This document shows, piece after piece, positions 43,736-56,700 of a stretch of DNA of 64,000 bases. The stretch is from Oasisia sp. SBJ-2009 (taxonomy: Eukaryota > Annelida > Polychaeta > Sabellida > Siboglinidae). The stretch is taken from positions 39,989,641 to 40,053,640 of the forward strand of contig OZ024857.1 in NCBI GenBank assembly GCA_964017155.1. Reading direction: 5' to 3'. The notes below the pieces were generated by a model. It made no database searches. It was given only the letters and a program-made list of their open reading frames with translations, and was not told the DNA's origin. Positions within the stretch are counted from its first letter, which is position 1. Every line of letters begins with the position of its first letter. The translations under genes were made by a program, and so were the position numbers.

Positions 43736-46012
43736 ATCTATATTAGTGCTGGTTCGATACCAGGTTTTGTTCGATACTGATCGATACCTGAATTTTGTTC
43801 GATACTCGATACTCGATACTTACGTTGCAAGTCTAATATTCACAGAGAACACAGTTCCCAGTAGAAACAGTATGCAACAGAAGTAGTGCTGGTTCGATAC
43901 CAGAATTCTTCGATACCGATCGATATATTGCTGGTTCGATACCAGAATTCTTCGATATCAATCGATACCAGACTTTTATTCGATACTCAAAATTTACCTT
44001 GTAAGTGTAATTCAGTACAGTAGAGATCTCCAAAGAAACACACTACTATCCACTTAGACTAATGCCACAGAAACACACACAATTTTTCCCTTACAAGTAG
44101 GGAGATATGTGATACTTTTATAGTCATGCAAACAATGATTAAAATGCAAATTTCATTTTATGTAAGTAAACAAACAACAGTTTCAATATAATTGATTATT
44201 GTTGTAAAACTAAAAGGTAACTGTAATATAAAATTAAAACAATAAAGACAACTGCAATAAAATACCTAGTGACAAATAAATTCATCAATTGCACTGAATT
44301 ATTTTAAATTAATAACAGTACTTCACCCCAGCTGTTTGCAAATACACTATAATATAGTAGCTTAATTTCAATTCACTGTGTCTCCTAAAGTGACCATCAA
44401 CAAATACAGCTGAAACATAACATACAAATAATATGTTATTATTATATTAAATATAAATACACCTATCACTTATAATAGTGCCACTGCCAGCACAGCTGCA
44501 CACTCACTGTTATAACTGTTTTATAATTAATTGAATCGTAAAGATAATTGTGATTTAACATAAAAACTGTATAGACGATTACAATAAAATAACACTAATT
44601 AATAATAGAAAAAAATATTAATAAAAATTTCAATTGCACTTCCCAGTTCACACCAATTTTGTTTATATAAAACTCAAATTACCACGTTATCAAGTACACA
44701 TAACAAGCCCCATAATGTTTTTGCAACTGTTTTCAAGAACCGGTCAGTTTCTTCCTCTCCCTCTGGCTCTGCCAGTGGTGAATCTGTTTGGCCAGTGCCA
44801 GTGACTGGCAGTGTCACAGTGAGAGTGACAGTAGATGCAGTAAGCATATCGTCATCGTTAATCAGTCACGTCGTGTATGTCACTTCTTGGCGATGTTTGC
44901 CGCAGTTACTTAGTAGATTCGGCAACCGATGGCGATTCGCTTCGACTGCAACTAGATAGCCATTGCTCGCTCACTGTCGAATATTTCGATAGAATACGTT
45001 CTCGAGTCAATGGCAATGGCCAATGCGACGTTGTCAACAACGTCAACGTCGACGACGCCATACGATGAAAGTTGATCATCACGTTTTGATAGCTTCTTGA
45101 ATGGTGACATGTTTCGTCAAATTCGATGTATTTCCCACGCTATCTTTGAGACGCCTCTAGCACAGCAGACACTCTTTGTTGGAAAACTGCCAAATTATTA
45201 GCGATGCCGATGAACGTTGCGACTTGTTGTCGTTCGCCTTGGCTGTGGGCATCGTGTACGGCAAATGGTGGCGCCACCAAACGGAACCCGGGTAAACATA
45301 ACCTCCGCATCGCGCTCGAATAAATATTTATATTAATAATATTATTATTAAACTAGTTTCATAAATACTAGTGCGTGCAATAAACACTCTATACAAATAC
45401 TATAGGATGTGTGTTTTTGTACGCGTAACCGTAAATAAAGTAGGGAGAAAGATGGCATGGTACTGCCACCAAACGAGATCGTCACATACGAACCTTGGTT
45501 TGGGTAACGAGGCTAAGCGAAGTCTGACCTACGCTAAGATAGCACACAGAAAACAGTTACTATAGAGACTAATTCTACAATAAAGTTTTAGAAAACAATT
45601 CACATTTTATGTTATATTATTTTTTAAACAACCACGCCTAAGTCAATTTAGGCTGCGAAGCGCTGTAGTGATAGCTCCCGTAATTTGCGTAAACAACGTC
45701 GTCATCAACAACGATGTTGCGCCTTCGCATCGACTTCGTCGAATGGACTCGATGTCGAGTATCGAAATATCGAAGGTATCGAAGGTATCGAAGGTATCGA
45801 AGGTATCGAAGGTATCGAAGGTATCGAAGGTATCGAAGGTATCGAAGGTATCGTAGGTATCGAAAGTATCGAAAGTATCGAAGGTATCGAATAGTGGGCG
45901 TTCGATACCAAAAATATCGAAGTATCGCGATACCACTAAATATCGGTATCGAACTTTCGCAAGTATCGCGATACTTCGATATTTTTGGTATCGAACCAGC
46001 ACTAATCTATAT
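43736..46012. mobile_element. Non-autonomous hAT-type DNA transposon, complete, with 8-bp target duplication
   Basis: Termini TAGTGCTGGTTCGATACC (from 43744) and its inverted complement (ending 46004) enclose 2261 bases. They are flanked on both sides by the identical octamer ATCTATAT (43736-43743 and 46005-46012). Perfect 8-bp target duplications with TA-starting inverted repeats are the hAT hallmark. Both ends carry clusters of TTCGATAC, TATCGATA and GTATCGCGATAC palindromes. A second internal terminus-like copy starts near 43881. No transposase frame was found, and the centre is AT-rich. A CpG-rich block at 44800-45300 encodes nothing recognised. Confidence 0.85.
45765..45890. repeat. 9-bp GGTATCGAA tandem array inside the hAT element
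   Basis: About 13 copies of GGTATCGAA, some with TAGG or AAAG variants. The unit is the same sequence as the subterminal motif of the element, so the array probably arose by amplifying a transposase-binding-like motif (inference). Confidence 0.9.
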
Positions 46013-46232
46013 GCTAAATCTCTAACGCATATTCTGTCAGGTAAAATCGAAAAATTCGTCTTGACTACTTCCCCCATCCTAAATGAAACCTTGCCTAGGA
46101 TATGCAAGCTTGAATTGAATGTCGTATCATCGACATTTATCTAATATTCGCAGAATCGCGGAATCAAATGTAATCTAGTATATGTTATGTAATCAGTAAA
46201 TGTCATCCATTAAATGTCATCCACAGTCCCGT

Positions 46233-46269
<37 letters not shown>

Positions 46270-47700
46270 CGCGTGCGTGCGTGCGTGTGTGTGTGTGCGC
46301 GCGAGGGCCGTGTGCGCATGTGCGTGCGTAAGTGCATGCAGTGGCTATCATATCGATTATGTGCATACACAGGTGTACATAATTTATCATTATCTTATTT
46401 ATATATCGTGTATGTGTTGCTGTTATTATTTAGTTTCAGTTAGTTGACGGGTAAACATTAATGGTGGACAATAAACGACGCTTCATTGCTGAAATTCTGT
46501 CGCAAAGCTTTTAAAAAAGCCCAGAGATTTCTTAATGCCATTCAACGGCGTGAATCAAGGATCACAAGAGTCTACAGGGCTCCTAATCAATCTAAAGTCA
46601 AAGAAGATTGAGTCAGACAGATGTAACAGTATCAGCAGCGGAGAGACGAGACGAGACGTTGGGTCGTGTGCGAGGGAGGCGTGTTGAAAGAGATCGTTAA
46701 CAATACAACAGAAACCAGTATTCACACACAACAGATGGCAGCTACGGATAACCGGGATAAGTAAGCCTGACTCATGCTGCGAGTAAGGAGTGTAGATGTA
46801 ATTCCAGAGAGGGAGACGCGGTCGTGAAGTTCCTTGGTGAGAAACGACATCCGGAGGGTCGTTACAGCACATATGCATCGGAAGTACTGGGTCAGATGCC
46901 AAATGCAGCAACGAGTGTCAGCACCCACAGACCAACGCTGTGGGTAATCAAATTATTCCGAGGTAAGTGTGTTTTCTTGTTGAGAAAAGCATTGTCACTC
47001 TACCAGCGTTTGCTCTCCTGCAATGGTGTCGTTTCCAGTCGTTTGTGTTTTGCTCAATCATTGATATAGACCACAGTTGGTGCAGTCATCTAGTTTCTAT
47101 CTCGAATTGCACTGCGGAAATCTTTCGGCGGCAAGTCCGTGTATATTTTAGTTATCACCCTCGTTTTCTGTCGTCCCCCTTTTTATCAGTAAATATACAT
47201 TACATTACATACATCAGGTGTTCGTTTTATTTTGTTACTAACTAAATTAATGCATCAGTACAGTGGTGAATGCATTAGGTTGTATACCGTTTTCTCCAAA
47301 TTTCAATAGCATTTTTATATAATTTAAATGTTTTTCATAATATTACGATTATCCTCTCATTAATGTTTGTGCATGGACATTCTGCGAAATAAATAATATT
47401 GATAAGTGAGATTATCGCATATTAATATAATGTTTCTATATCTTTCGAGAAATTTGGATGGTCACTTTTATGTTACTAATACAATGTATTATTCTATTGA
47501 AACTTCAATGTCATTTTCATAAACCGCAATTCGTCTGCGTCACTGAGATATGCTACATGTTGTCATGCTACATAGTTGGAGATTGTTGTGAGGGAACTGA
47601 CACATCAACGGCAACAAATGGCAGGTCACAATGATGCTGGCAAGGAGACCCTGAAGTTCCTGATCGATCGACCGAAGCTGAATGTTGTAACTTTTTTGAA
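46013..47700. other. Intergenic region with a GT/GC microsatellite
   Basis: A GT then GCGT array lies at 46237-46302. A CpG-richer stretch at 46540-46970 has open frames (for example + strand from 46824) without recognised homology. Otherwise AT-rich. Confidence 0.4.
46237..46302. repeat. (GT)n/(GCGT)n microsatellite
   Basis: About 28 bases of GT followed by GCGTGCGT variants. Alternating purine-pyrimidine DNA. Confidence 0.9.
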
Positions 47701-47717
47701 AAGAATGTAACACGGTT

Positions 47718-48620
47718 TTGTTTAGAGTGGCCGAAACGAATCACCACGCGGAGTTCGAGGGCCTAAATAAAGATGTCTTGGCCGACTTGCTACGTCACTT
47801 TTACGCAGAGATTCGGCAGAAGGACGGATCTGTGTACTCCATGCGGAGCATGCTCTCCGTCCGTAGGGCAATATATCGCCACCTCACCGGGTCTCCGTAC
47901 AATGTGAGGTACAACATCATGTGCGACGGAGCCTTCATCGCCGCGAATAACGTATTGAATTGACAGTGTCGCCCACTGAAGGAATAGTGGAAACATAAGA
48001 CGAAATGCTACCCTCCTATAAAAGAGGAGGATGTTAGGAAAAAGTACGAATCCGGTGTACCGGGACACTAGACTCCGGCGGCATTCCTACACAAAGTGTT
48101 CTACGAGCTGTGTCTGAATCTTAGACTGCGCGGCCGGGAGAGTGTGCGACCTCTTACGAACCATCATGTTGTCTTTAAGACTGACGAAAACGGCCGGGAG
48201 TACGTTATCCTGGACACAAACTCGCCGGGGGAAGTACGTCATTATGACCACCAGGCAGCGATGTATGCCACAGACAAGGGGAGGCCAACTGCCCGGTAGT
48301 ATCTTCAAAGCTTGAAGATATACATTGGCAAGCTAAATTCAAAATGCAAGGATCTGTTCCAAAGGCCCATGATATGCTGCTGGCAAACGTCCACACCATG
48401 GTACATGAACACCCCAATTGGAGTAAACCGACTTGGCAATATGATGGTTCATATATTCAAGGAGGCAAGTCTGTCAGTTATCTACAATAATATTTCTATC
48501 CATGTGACAGACCGCGCTAACCGGGGCATGCATTGACGTCACGACAATAACTGGGGACAAAAGCCCCATTTAAAGCATATCACTAATTTTTCAAAGACGG
48601 GCAAAACAGAAGACTCAGGT
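47718..48620 (+). pseudogene. Decayed DUF3504 / Crypton-like tyrosine recombinase relic
   Basis: One reading frame over about 900 bases resembles the DUF3504 domain of Crypton-derived proteins (QRICH1/ZMYM type). Features are LLRHFYAEIRQKDGSVYSMRSM, then VRRAIYRHL, FYELCLNLRLRGRESVRPLT, GREYV, KIYIGKLNSKCKDLFQRP, PIGVNRLGNMM and LKHITNFSKTGKTED. The frame is broken by in-frame stops at 47961, 47985, 48069, 48297 and 48534, with no net frameshift. The position of the catalytic tyrosine (family LKHYTN) reads Ile. There is no upstream intron or promoter evidence. A dead mobile-element copy is the simplest reading. Confidence 0.7.
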
Positions 48621-48621
48621 A

Positions 48622-48700
48622 CACACGCACGCACATAAACACGTGCAGGCGCGCGCACGCACGCACGTACGCACGCACACGCACACACGCACACACATGC
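48622..48700. repeat. (CGCA)n/(CACG)n microsatellite
   Basis: ACGCACGC and ACACGCAC units immediately follow the DUF3504 relic. Confidence 0.85.
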
Positions 48701-51700
48701 CAGACACGGCAGCTATCACATTGCACTATGGAAAAACAGGTTAAGTCCTATATGTAACCGTATAGCCTACCTTTACGTTCGTGTCCGTGATGTGAATGTC
48801 TTGATGTTTTCTTAAAATTCCTATACATATGACCTATATAGGTTATAGTCGAAAGCAGAATATCATTATTTAAAGTCGTTCTTCATGAAGACGTCCGTGA
48901 GTTTTATTTATTCATCTCAGGAGCAATTCCACTTCACACCTGCAACTTGCAAGAAAATACTGATGTACAACATCGAAACACTATGCTGTCGGAGACCCTC
49001 TGCGGAAATAGTCACGTTTTCACCGGACGATGATGATGCGTTGCGATATTGAGACGTTATGAATTCGATAATGTTATTGTTGTTTCCTAGATGTTTTCGC
49101 CACATATTGTACACGTATTGAATTGGTTATTGTGGTGGTAATCGTGTTCTGTTACGCCAAACACCACGTTATGCAAAGATTCTTACAGACACTAATCGAT
49201 GACGCAACGGGTTTTGTTTGAGTGGAGTAAAGTACCTAATTAGCAAACGGAAGAAACGAGTGTTGCCAAGCTCAGGTGAATTTGTCATGTAACATAGATT
49301 AACAAGAGGTCGTGTTTTACATTGTTTAATCTATATTGTGGATAAAACGTGGTCTGTGACAAAGACAGTCTAGGTTCTCATCGTTACTTATTCATCCAAC
49401 CTATCCATGCATGTGCGAAGATGATTTCCTGATTATTTTGGTTTGTGTACGTTTAGTCGATATGTGTTTGTAAAGGTTTGTATCTGCAAAAGGCTTTATG
49501 TGTTCGGCAAATGTTGATGTTGTGTACGACCAACTCACACCTGCAACAACACCCATGAACACGTCCTTTCCAGTGACACCCTCACTCGATGACGGAGGTG
49601 ATCGTTTATTTCACTTGACTTAACCCAACATTTTCTTGAAAATGAGCGGATTTATTTACAAAAATGGATTCGCATCAATTACCTGGGTTTCCCGGCTACG
49701 CACCACGCCCCTGAGTTTGTTTCGTTTAAGGGAAGAATTTGGTATGTATGTTACCCAATTGAAACAAAATGAAAAGAATGATCTACAATGACCGCGCATA
49801 GAAACTGTATCTGCGTAATATAACAGTTCGTGTGTGGTAATGCAAGTGCGGTACCGAGACACTGTGTGCGAGCTGTGAAGGTAAACAATGTGAGGCGTTA
49901 AGTAGAATGATTGACGATCGTTAATATTAACAGAAAGACTCATGAATACAGTCGGGCACTCGTGCAGAAACGTGTTGGCAAAATGCCTTCGAAAACACCA
50001 CGAATAAAAAAAATCGGATACCACAATATTGAAAACAATCTGGTTATTAGAATAAATGTTGTATTTATTCCGGAATAAATATCTGAGATCGCCATCTAAT
50101 AGGCCTACATGTATGTCATATTTTGATGTAAGCTGACCATTGAATTACATGAAATAATTATATTAACAGGATTCTGTACGTTACAGTCTTTAACAGTGTT
50201 TAAAGAATCCCTTGTTATTATAATTTAGGACACGTTAGAATCCGTATCGGGTCCCAAAGAATCCGTTTTTGCGCGATTATACTGGTTCACACAATCAAGA
50301 AATACGTGAGCCAAAGTACAGTTTCGACGTCCTTCCTGCTAACAGAAAGTGTCTGCAAGCGCCCAAACTTCAGCTCCTTTACCTACACCGACCTCTCCAT
50401 GCGCACGGTTCGGTGTCTGGACAACATTAAGAATCGTAATTGGCTAGTTTTAGGCATCGTTTTCTCAATGAGGTATTTGAGCAAACTAGTTTACCACTTT
50501 ACTCGAATTGTTTACAGTCGTATGTTTCTTAGCTAGCAGTTACCCTCATTCAAATAGAGTACAAGCTTGTATATCCTGTTCAAATATTTACTAACGGCAG
50601 ATTCATGCCTAACATAAATGCTGAACAAATGTGCAACCATTTTCCCGATGACACATTTTCAGAACTACATCGATCACACCATAGAACAGTTAGTATTACG
50701 GCTTAGCTATTCACAGTTCTCCACATACGTCAGACCAGACGTCGAGGCAAAACAGATTGTTGTGTTCGTGTGAGATTAGGCGCCCGCACACCCATGGGCA
50801 GCCACGCGTGACCGTTGTGTTTACACTGTATTAGATTAGTGTAGAAAGTGGAGTGGACGAGCTGAGACACGCGCACCTCCTGCAGTGTCCTCGGCTTTTC
50901 TTGTATGTGTAGTCAGTGCTCGGTGTCCCAACTAGGACGAACGAGTAGTTGCAATGGCAGTGTGCAAGGCAGTCGCTGCTTCTCACCGACGGAGTCCCGC
51001 GAACCCGTGGATCGTTCGATGTGTTTGTAGTTATCAGGAAACAAGGAAAGCGCGTCTTGGCATATCTCCGTGATGCAGTTGTAGTTATATGATATCGATC
51101 TGCCTGACCCCAGGTAAGCGGATTTCCCTGGATTTTGTGTTGCATGAACCGGTGTTGTTGAACTAACATGTATCACTAAACGTTATTATTTAATGTTTAT
51201 TGTGTAATCCATTGTACAATATGTACAGATATATTTTAAATGCTGTAAATACTATATTGTTATGGTTACATTTTTCAGATGCATTATGTCTGAATAATTA
51301 TTCGATTTGAAGGGTAACAATTGGACGTTTATTTTTACTTTGGTGTGTGTGTGTATGTGGCGCGTACATGGGTTGACGTTGCATTCTTGCGTGCGTGAGT
51401 GCGTACATACATAGGTGACGGGGGTGTTTGTAGGTACAGAGTACGTTTGCTACACTGCACTTTACGACACTAACAATATTGTTTCACAAAAACTCTTCAG
51501 AGCCACTAATCCGTGACCTTGATAGGTTTTTCAGGTGCTTACCAACAGTCGGGGAATGCTGTACTTTTGTTATGTCAGGTTAGATTCTGCATGTACGTTC
51601 TAAATACTAACTATAGGCAACTGGAATGGTCAACTTTGTTTGTATTGGTTTGTCGCGCAGGTAGCGTCTACACAACGGAACTGCGAAACGCAGTTCCTGT

Positions 51701-51974
51701 TATACAAAGAACAGCTAATCAAAATGACGAAAGGTGTTCGCATAATTTTTTTACGTTCACAGTGGAGATTAGATCCATTCAACTCGGACAAAGTAATGTG
51801 TTCTTATAGGCCTACGTCTATATTTATAGAGATACGTGTACGAACCTATTCAGACAGACACCTGATACAAGTATAACTACCAGGGGCAGGTATATCCAGA
51901 TCAAATCAACCGGGTGGAAATATTACATGGTAGCCCCGTTACCACAGTTGCCTTTTTTTAACCACATTTTAAAG

Positions 51975-52166
51975 GAGATAGGGAGGGAGGGAGGGAGGGA
52001 GGGAGAGAGAGGGAGGAAAGGATGGGTGGGTGGGGCATGGATCGATGGATGGATAGATGGGTGTGTGAGTGGACGGACGGACGGACGGACGGACGGACGG
52101 ACGGACGGACGGACGGACGGACGGACGGACGGACGGACGGACGGACGGACGGACGGACGGACGGAG
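51975..52166. repeat. (GGGA)n then (GGAC)n tetranucleotide arrays
   Basis: A GGAG/GGGA block (51975-52015) is followed by GGAT variants and about 23 pure GGAC units (52072-52166). The GGAC motif recurs in the larger array at 59.7-60.1 kb. Confidence 0.95.
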
Positions 52167-52840
52167 GTATTGTGGTATGGAGGGACGGATGGACAAGGGG
52201 ACGGAGCGAGTGAGAGGAATGGAGAGAGGCGATGTTTTAATGGCGTGCTGCACCACGTGACAGTTGTTGACGTGGTCACAGTTGAGTGCTGGTGACACAC
52301 CCACGTGGTAATATCAGGTCATTACGAGTTCGTGACCTAGATTCCATGCGGCGCGCTATTGTCACATATTGATCCGTTCCACATCGATACCCTCATGCTG
52401 CGAATGCAGCGGCATTCTGGTCATCGTCCGGAGATGTCCAGTAGTAATACATGAATTTATTATGGGTAATTTGTTCAGTTACTATTGTATTCAAAGAGGA
52501 AATGCGTGGCTGCGCTGATCAGATGGATTTAATTGACGCCAGGCGTAGTCGGAACTGCGCAACGACAGATGTGGAGATAGCGACGATGCGAAGGCACGCT
52601 TTTGTTATGATGTCAACAAGCAACGTAATAATAATGTAGTGGATGACTCACAAACAGCAGCGGTGACTACCTGTCATCGAGAACCTTCAAGGATCGCTGA
52701 TACCGATCTGACACCACGATGAAGAGGAATAACTATCAATTTAAACCCGTTGGATATAACTGTTACTAGCGACCCAAACTTTATAGCAGCGTGTTTGTTC
52801 AAAGACTGTGATGACAGGCGTGGAGAGCGTTGCTGTCGAG

Positions 52841-52850
52841 TATAATATAT
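52841..52850 (+). promoter_or_regulatory. TATA-like element before the membrane-collagen gene
   Basis: TATAATATAT lies about 50 bases before the ATG at 52900. Initiation about 30 bases downstream would leave a very short 5' leader. Positional inference only. Confidence 0.25.
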
Positions 52851-52899
52851 GTGCTATTTTATTGGATGTGGGTCTCGAAGTTTATCATATTTCCAGAAC

Positions 52900-53577
52900 A
52901 TGTCTGCTTCGCGACGACTGACATTGGCGATCGTTTATCTTCTCGGAATGACCGCGGTCAAAGGTAGGTTGATCTTTCATACACACCTCAGAAATATGTT
53001 ACACATTCTTACTTTCGTAGGCTTTGTCCGATCCATCTATTATAATAATTTAATTTGTTATTTATTAAAAATTATGCTCGGGTTAGATTCGACTAGCAAA
53101 AATGCCCACAATATGATAAGATGCCTTCGTAGTTGACAGTCATGATAATAACATTGACTAAATGTTAGAAACAAGCGTCGTTACAGAGCCAGATAACGTT
53201 TTACGTCCCGAACAAATGATTTACCTATAACCGTTCAATGCTTGCGTCTATGGGGTATCTTACTTAAAAACTTATTAAATACATTTTACTTACATAATAA
53301 TGAGTATTTCGACGTGTAGAGGATTTAGGTCTTAGTACGTCATATTTGCGCCGAGAAGGAAAACGATAAGGTATAAATAGCACTACATGCTCTACTTTAA
53401 GTACTTACTTAAGCCGTTGAGCTAGCGATGCGTGGCGACAGGGGATTAATGACACTGTTATTAAAAGGCGAAGTCAGTGACAAGAGTAATCAAGTTCAAT
53501 GACATATCTGCACTTTCGGTGAACAGAGAATTGGCTAAGACATTAGTAAGAATGGGGAAAGATCATGACTGACGAAG

Positions 53578-53608
<31 letters not shown>

Positions 53609-53651
53609 TAGAGTGTATATATATATGTATTGATGAATATATATATATACA

Positions 53652-53702
<51 letters not shown>

Positions 53703-53703
53703 G

Positions 53704-53743
<40 letters not shown>

Positions 53744-56700
53744 CGAAAGAGAAGACGAAGGAGAGGGGAGAAAGACAGACATTCGAACTTTAGACATACA
53801 TGCATACATTAAGAGGAGACAATTTGAAAATACATCTAGAACGGACATGGGTGATCGGTCAGTGTAGAAAGAGGTTACGTTCGCAGAGTATCCTGCCAAG
53901 TGGACACATTTGACGAAATATAAAATATGCATGACATGCTGTCGTCAATGTAGGTGGTAAATATCATCTTCTCATGCGCCAATCGTCTGAGGTACGTCTT
54001 ACTGAATGAAGGGTGAGAATCCCGACTCCCGAGAACGTTTCTAAGATGCTAGTTCGAATATTGGATTGGAGCGCAGTGGCTCAGAGCTAAAGCGTGGTAT
54101 TCTTAACAACAAATAACCGGGTTTTAATACTATGTTGGTGAACCATTAAGGAATGAGTGTACGGATGTCTGGATATTTATATGCCAAAATTGTTCACGTA
54201 TTAAGTGGAGCGTGGGTGAAAGCTTCCGAGAGTAATGTAAATGGTGTCCCAATGAATATGTCTGCTAGGAAGTAAATTGTAAAGGTCCGTGAAGAGTCCT
54301 AAGGACTTATCACTGCACTACACAAGAACGTGCGTTGTTACCATTGTATCGCTGATACTCATGATCAATCACTTTTGTTGTGCATTGGCACTACATAATT
54401 ATACATCAGCGGTTAGTACGTGTTATTTTTAAATCAGAAGCTACCGTGCGACATAAATGCATGTCTGCCCAGCTGAATATTGCAAGGTATCTATCTTTCC
54501 TGGCGATAAGACCATGTTCTGTAGCGTAAGACCTCATATATAAACCACAAAGGTGACGAAGGACGATACGTACACTATTTTAATGTTGCAGCTGACGTCA
54601 TCGAGGTGGGAACCGTCATCAAACCGTCGGAGAACAGCTTCAAAAGCGGAGGACGAAGCTTCCTTTTGCAACCCACCATTCCGGCAGACGGCATCGTGAT
54701 CGCATGGACGTCCTATTATTACAACAGGCGGCCGGCGGAGTACCACGTATGGCGGCCGGAAGGCGGCGCTAACAGCACTCGGTTCCGTCTCGTAAAAGAG
54801 GTCGTTGTCATGCCAACGACGGAAAAGGCCGAAGAGACGGTCAGTATTAATCTTCAAATGACAGTGACTCCTTAAAGTCTACACGATTGTATAACAACGC
54901 TTCAACATAACGAATACATAACTGGTTTTGAACAGTATATTATAGTTTCAATTCAATGCAATGCAGATGTAATAGGCCCATATTCATCATTGTAATACTA
55001 AGCTAAAACTAAGTCTTTCCCACCGGTCTATTTCTTTGTCAGTATCATACAGAAATCAGTGGGTCAAAATATCTCTTTTTGGGGCCAACTTCAAAATAAC
55101 TGCACGCGAGAGTAACTGATCTTCTAGTCTGGAGTAACCAGACTCCGTGAGGTGGCAGCGCTTTTCAGCCCCTCAACGTCTCGGCGAAGTTTCGCAGCCG
55201 AGCGACAGTCGGCTAAGCGAGACTAATGATCTTCCCGAAGTCACATAATGATGCAGCCCGACGTCTACCAACAATATATTATGTCTTTGTTGTACATTCG
55301 CGTTTGGGCCCGCTTAGTTAAACCTATGAATATTGCTGCTATGTATTCACCTATTTAAACTATACGTCTAGAACGATGTCATTTGTAAATATGATATTTG
55401 CGTCCAATTTGCATATTCCAGACGCCCTACTATGCCATAAAGAATGCTTCTTGCGTCGAAGTGAAGTCGGGTGATCGGATTGGAATATTCATTCGCCACG
55501 TTCCCAGTTCTACGACCTACTTGTACGACATCAACGAGAAGACGCTGATGAATAAGTACAGTGATCCGACCTCGTATCCGACACTTGGTGACCTCGCGAC
55601 CTTTGACCCGTTACCGATGCCACTGTTCTTTTCTCTGCGGATTGAACTAGACATAGGTATGATAAATAATTTCTGCTGCTCAATTCAATATTACTAACGA
55701 GATTTGACAAGTGCATTATGCGATTTTGGTAAACATTGAAAATGTAGTTTTTTTTATGTTTTCCAAAGAATGACACATTACGACAAAACAGTTTTGCAAT
55801 TAAATGCCTGTCAATTTATACTTTTTAAAAGCAGAAACATTATGAAAAAAGAACACATACTTATAAGTACGAATGAAACCTCTGTCTATTAATTTCACTT
55901 GTACTGCTTCCGCCAAATTGATATTTATGTTGCACCGACATGCAATTGTCATGTTAAAAATAACAACAATGTTATTGCAATACGTAACAAAAATGTAAAG
56001 TAACAAAATAATCTACAAGTAACTTTTACCTATGGACACGTTGGCAAAACTTGTAAATAATCTGTAAACCGCTACTTCGTAACGGTACTACTTGTATTGC
56101 ATATTGTATCGATGTCAACGCACTATGTTCAAATTCATTTGTTTGGAACGTATGATTTTTACAAAAAAAAACTCCTTTTTTTGTCATGTGGATTTTGTTT
56201 CATTCCGGATAGCTATGATGCTGCTGACTAGTGCACCTTCCCATAACACGTGTACCAGCTAGTTACTTTTATGTATGTTTAGGACGCAACACAAACGGAA
56301 CCTCCGAGCTGCCTAACTGTTCAAACTATGACTTTGTCGCTCCCACATCGCCACCTACGACTACCAGGGTGAGTTTGGCGAATACATACCTTCCCTTTGA
56401 AACTATTATATAATTGTATACTTTGTAATGTTGGCACACGGAATCCCCCCGATTCGTTTACAATACGGTACGCCGGAAAGATAATTCGATAAATACTTAC
56501 TTCACCACAACTGATCTAGTTGGTATAAAACGGTCCAAAGGTTCCAGCTTTTCAACCAGTCATTTGTATCCTGTCTAAGTTCATCATAAATCGGTTGTTT
56601 TAGCAATGTAACTATTTACACAAAGATTATGCATTTTCTATTCAAGCTATTTTAACATTCCATTTGATCTTTCGACATTGCTTACAATCGTACATGTGAA

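Larger units (their letters stand above)
48621..52835. other. Intergenic region, no exons recognised
   Basis: Begins with a CGCA/CACG microsatellite (about 48622-48700). Short frames (for example + strand 50306-50536, - strand 50831-51169 and 49656-50024) lack splice or family support. The GGGA and GGAC arrays at 51975-52166 are listed separately. Confidence 0.4.

Noticed and set aside
45643..46107. DTFDTFDTF and EGIEGIEGI frames on both strands
   Set aside because: They come from the 9-bp GGTATCGAA array inside the hAT element.
54048..54130. Functional tRNA gene
   Set aside because: A-box-like and B-box-like strings exist, but the acceptor and anticodon stems do not pair. Listed as a SINE-like relic instead.
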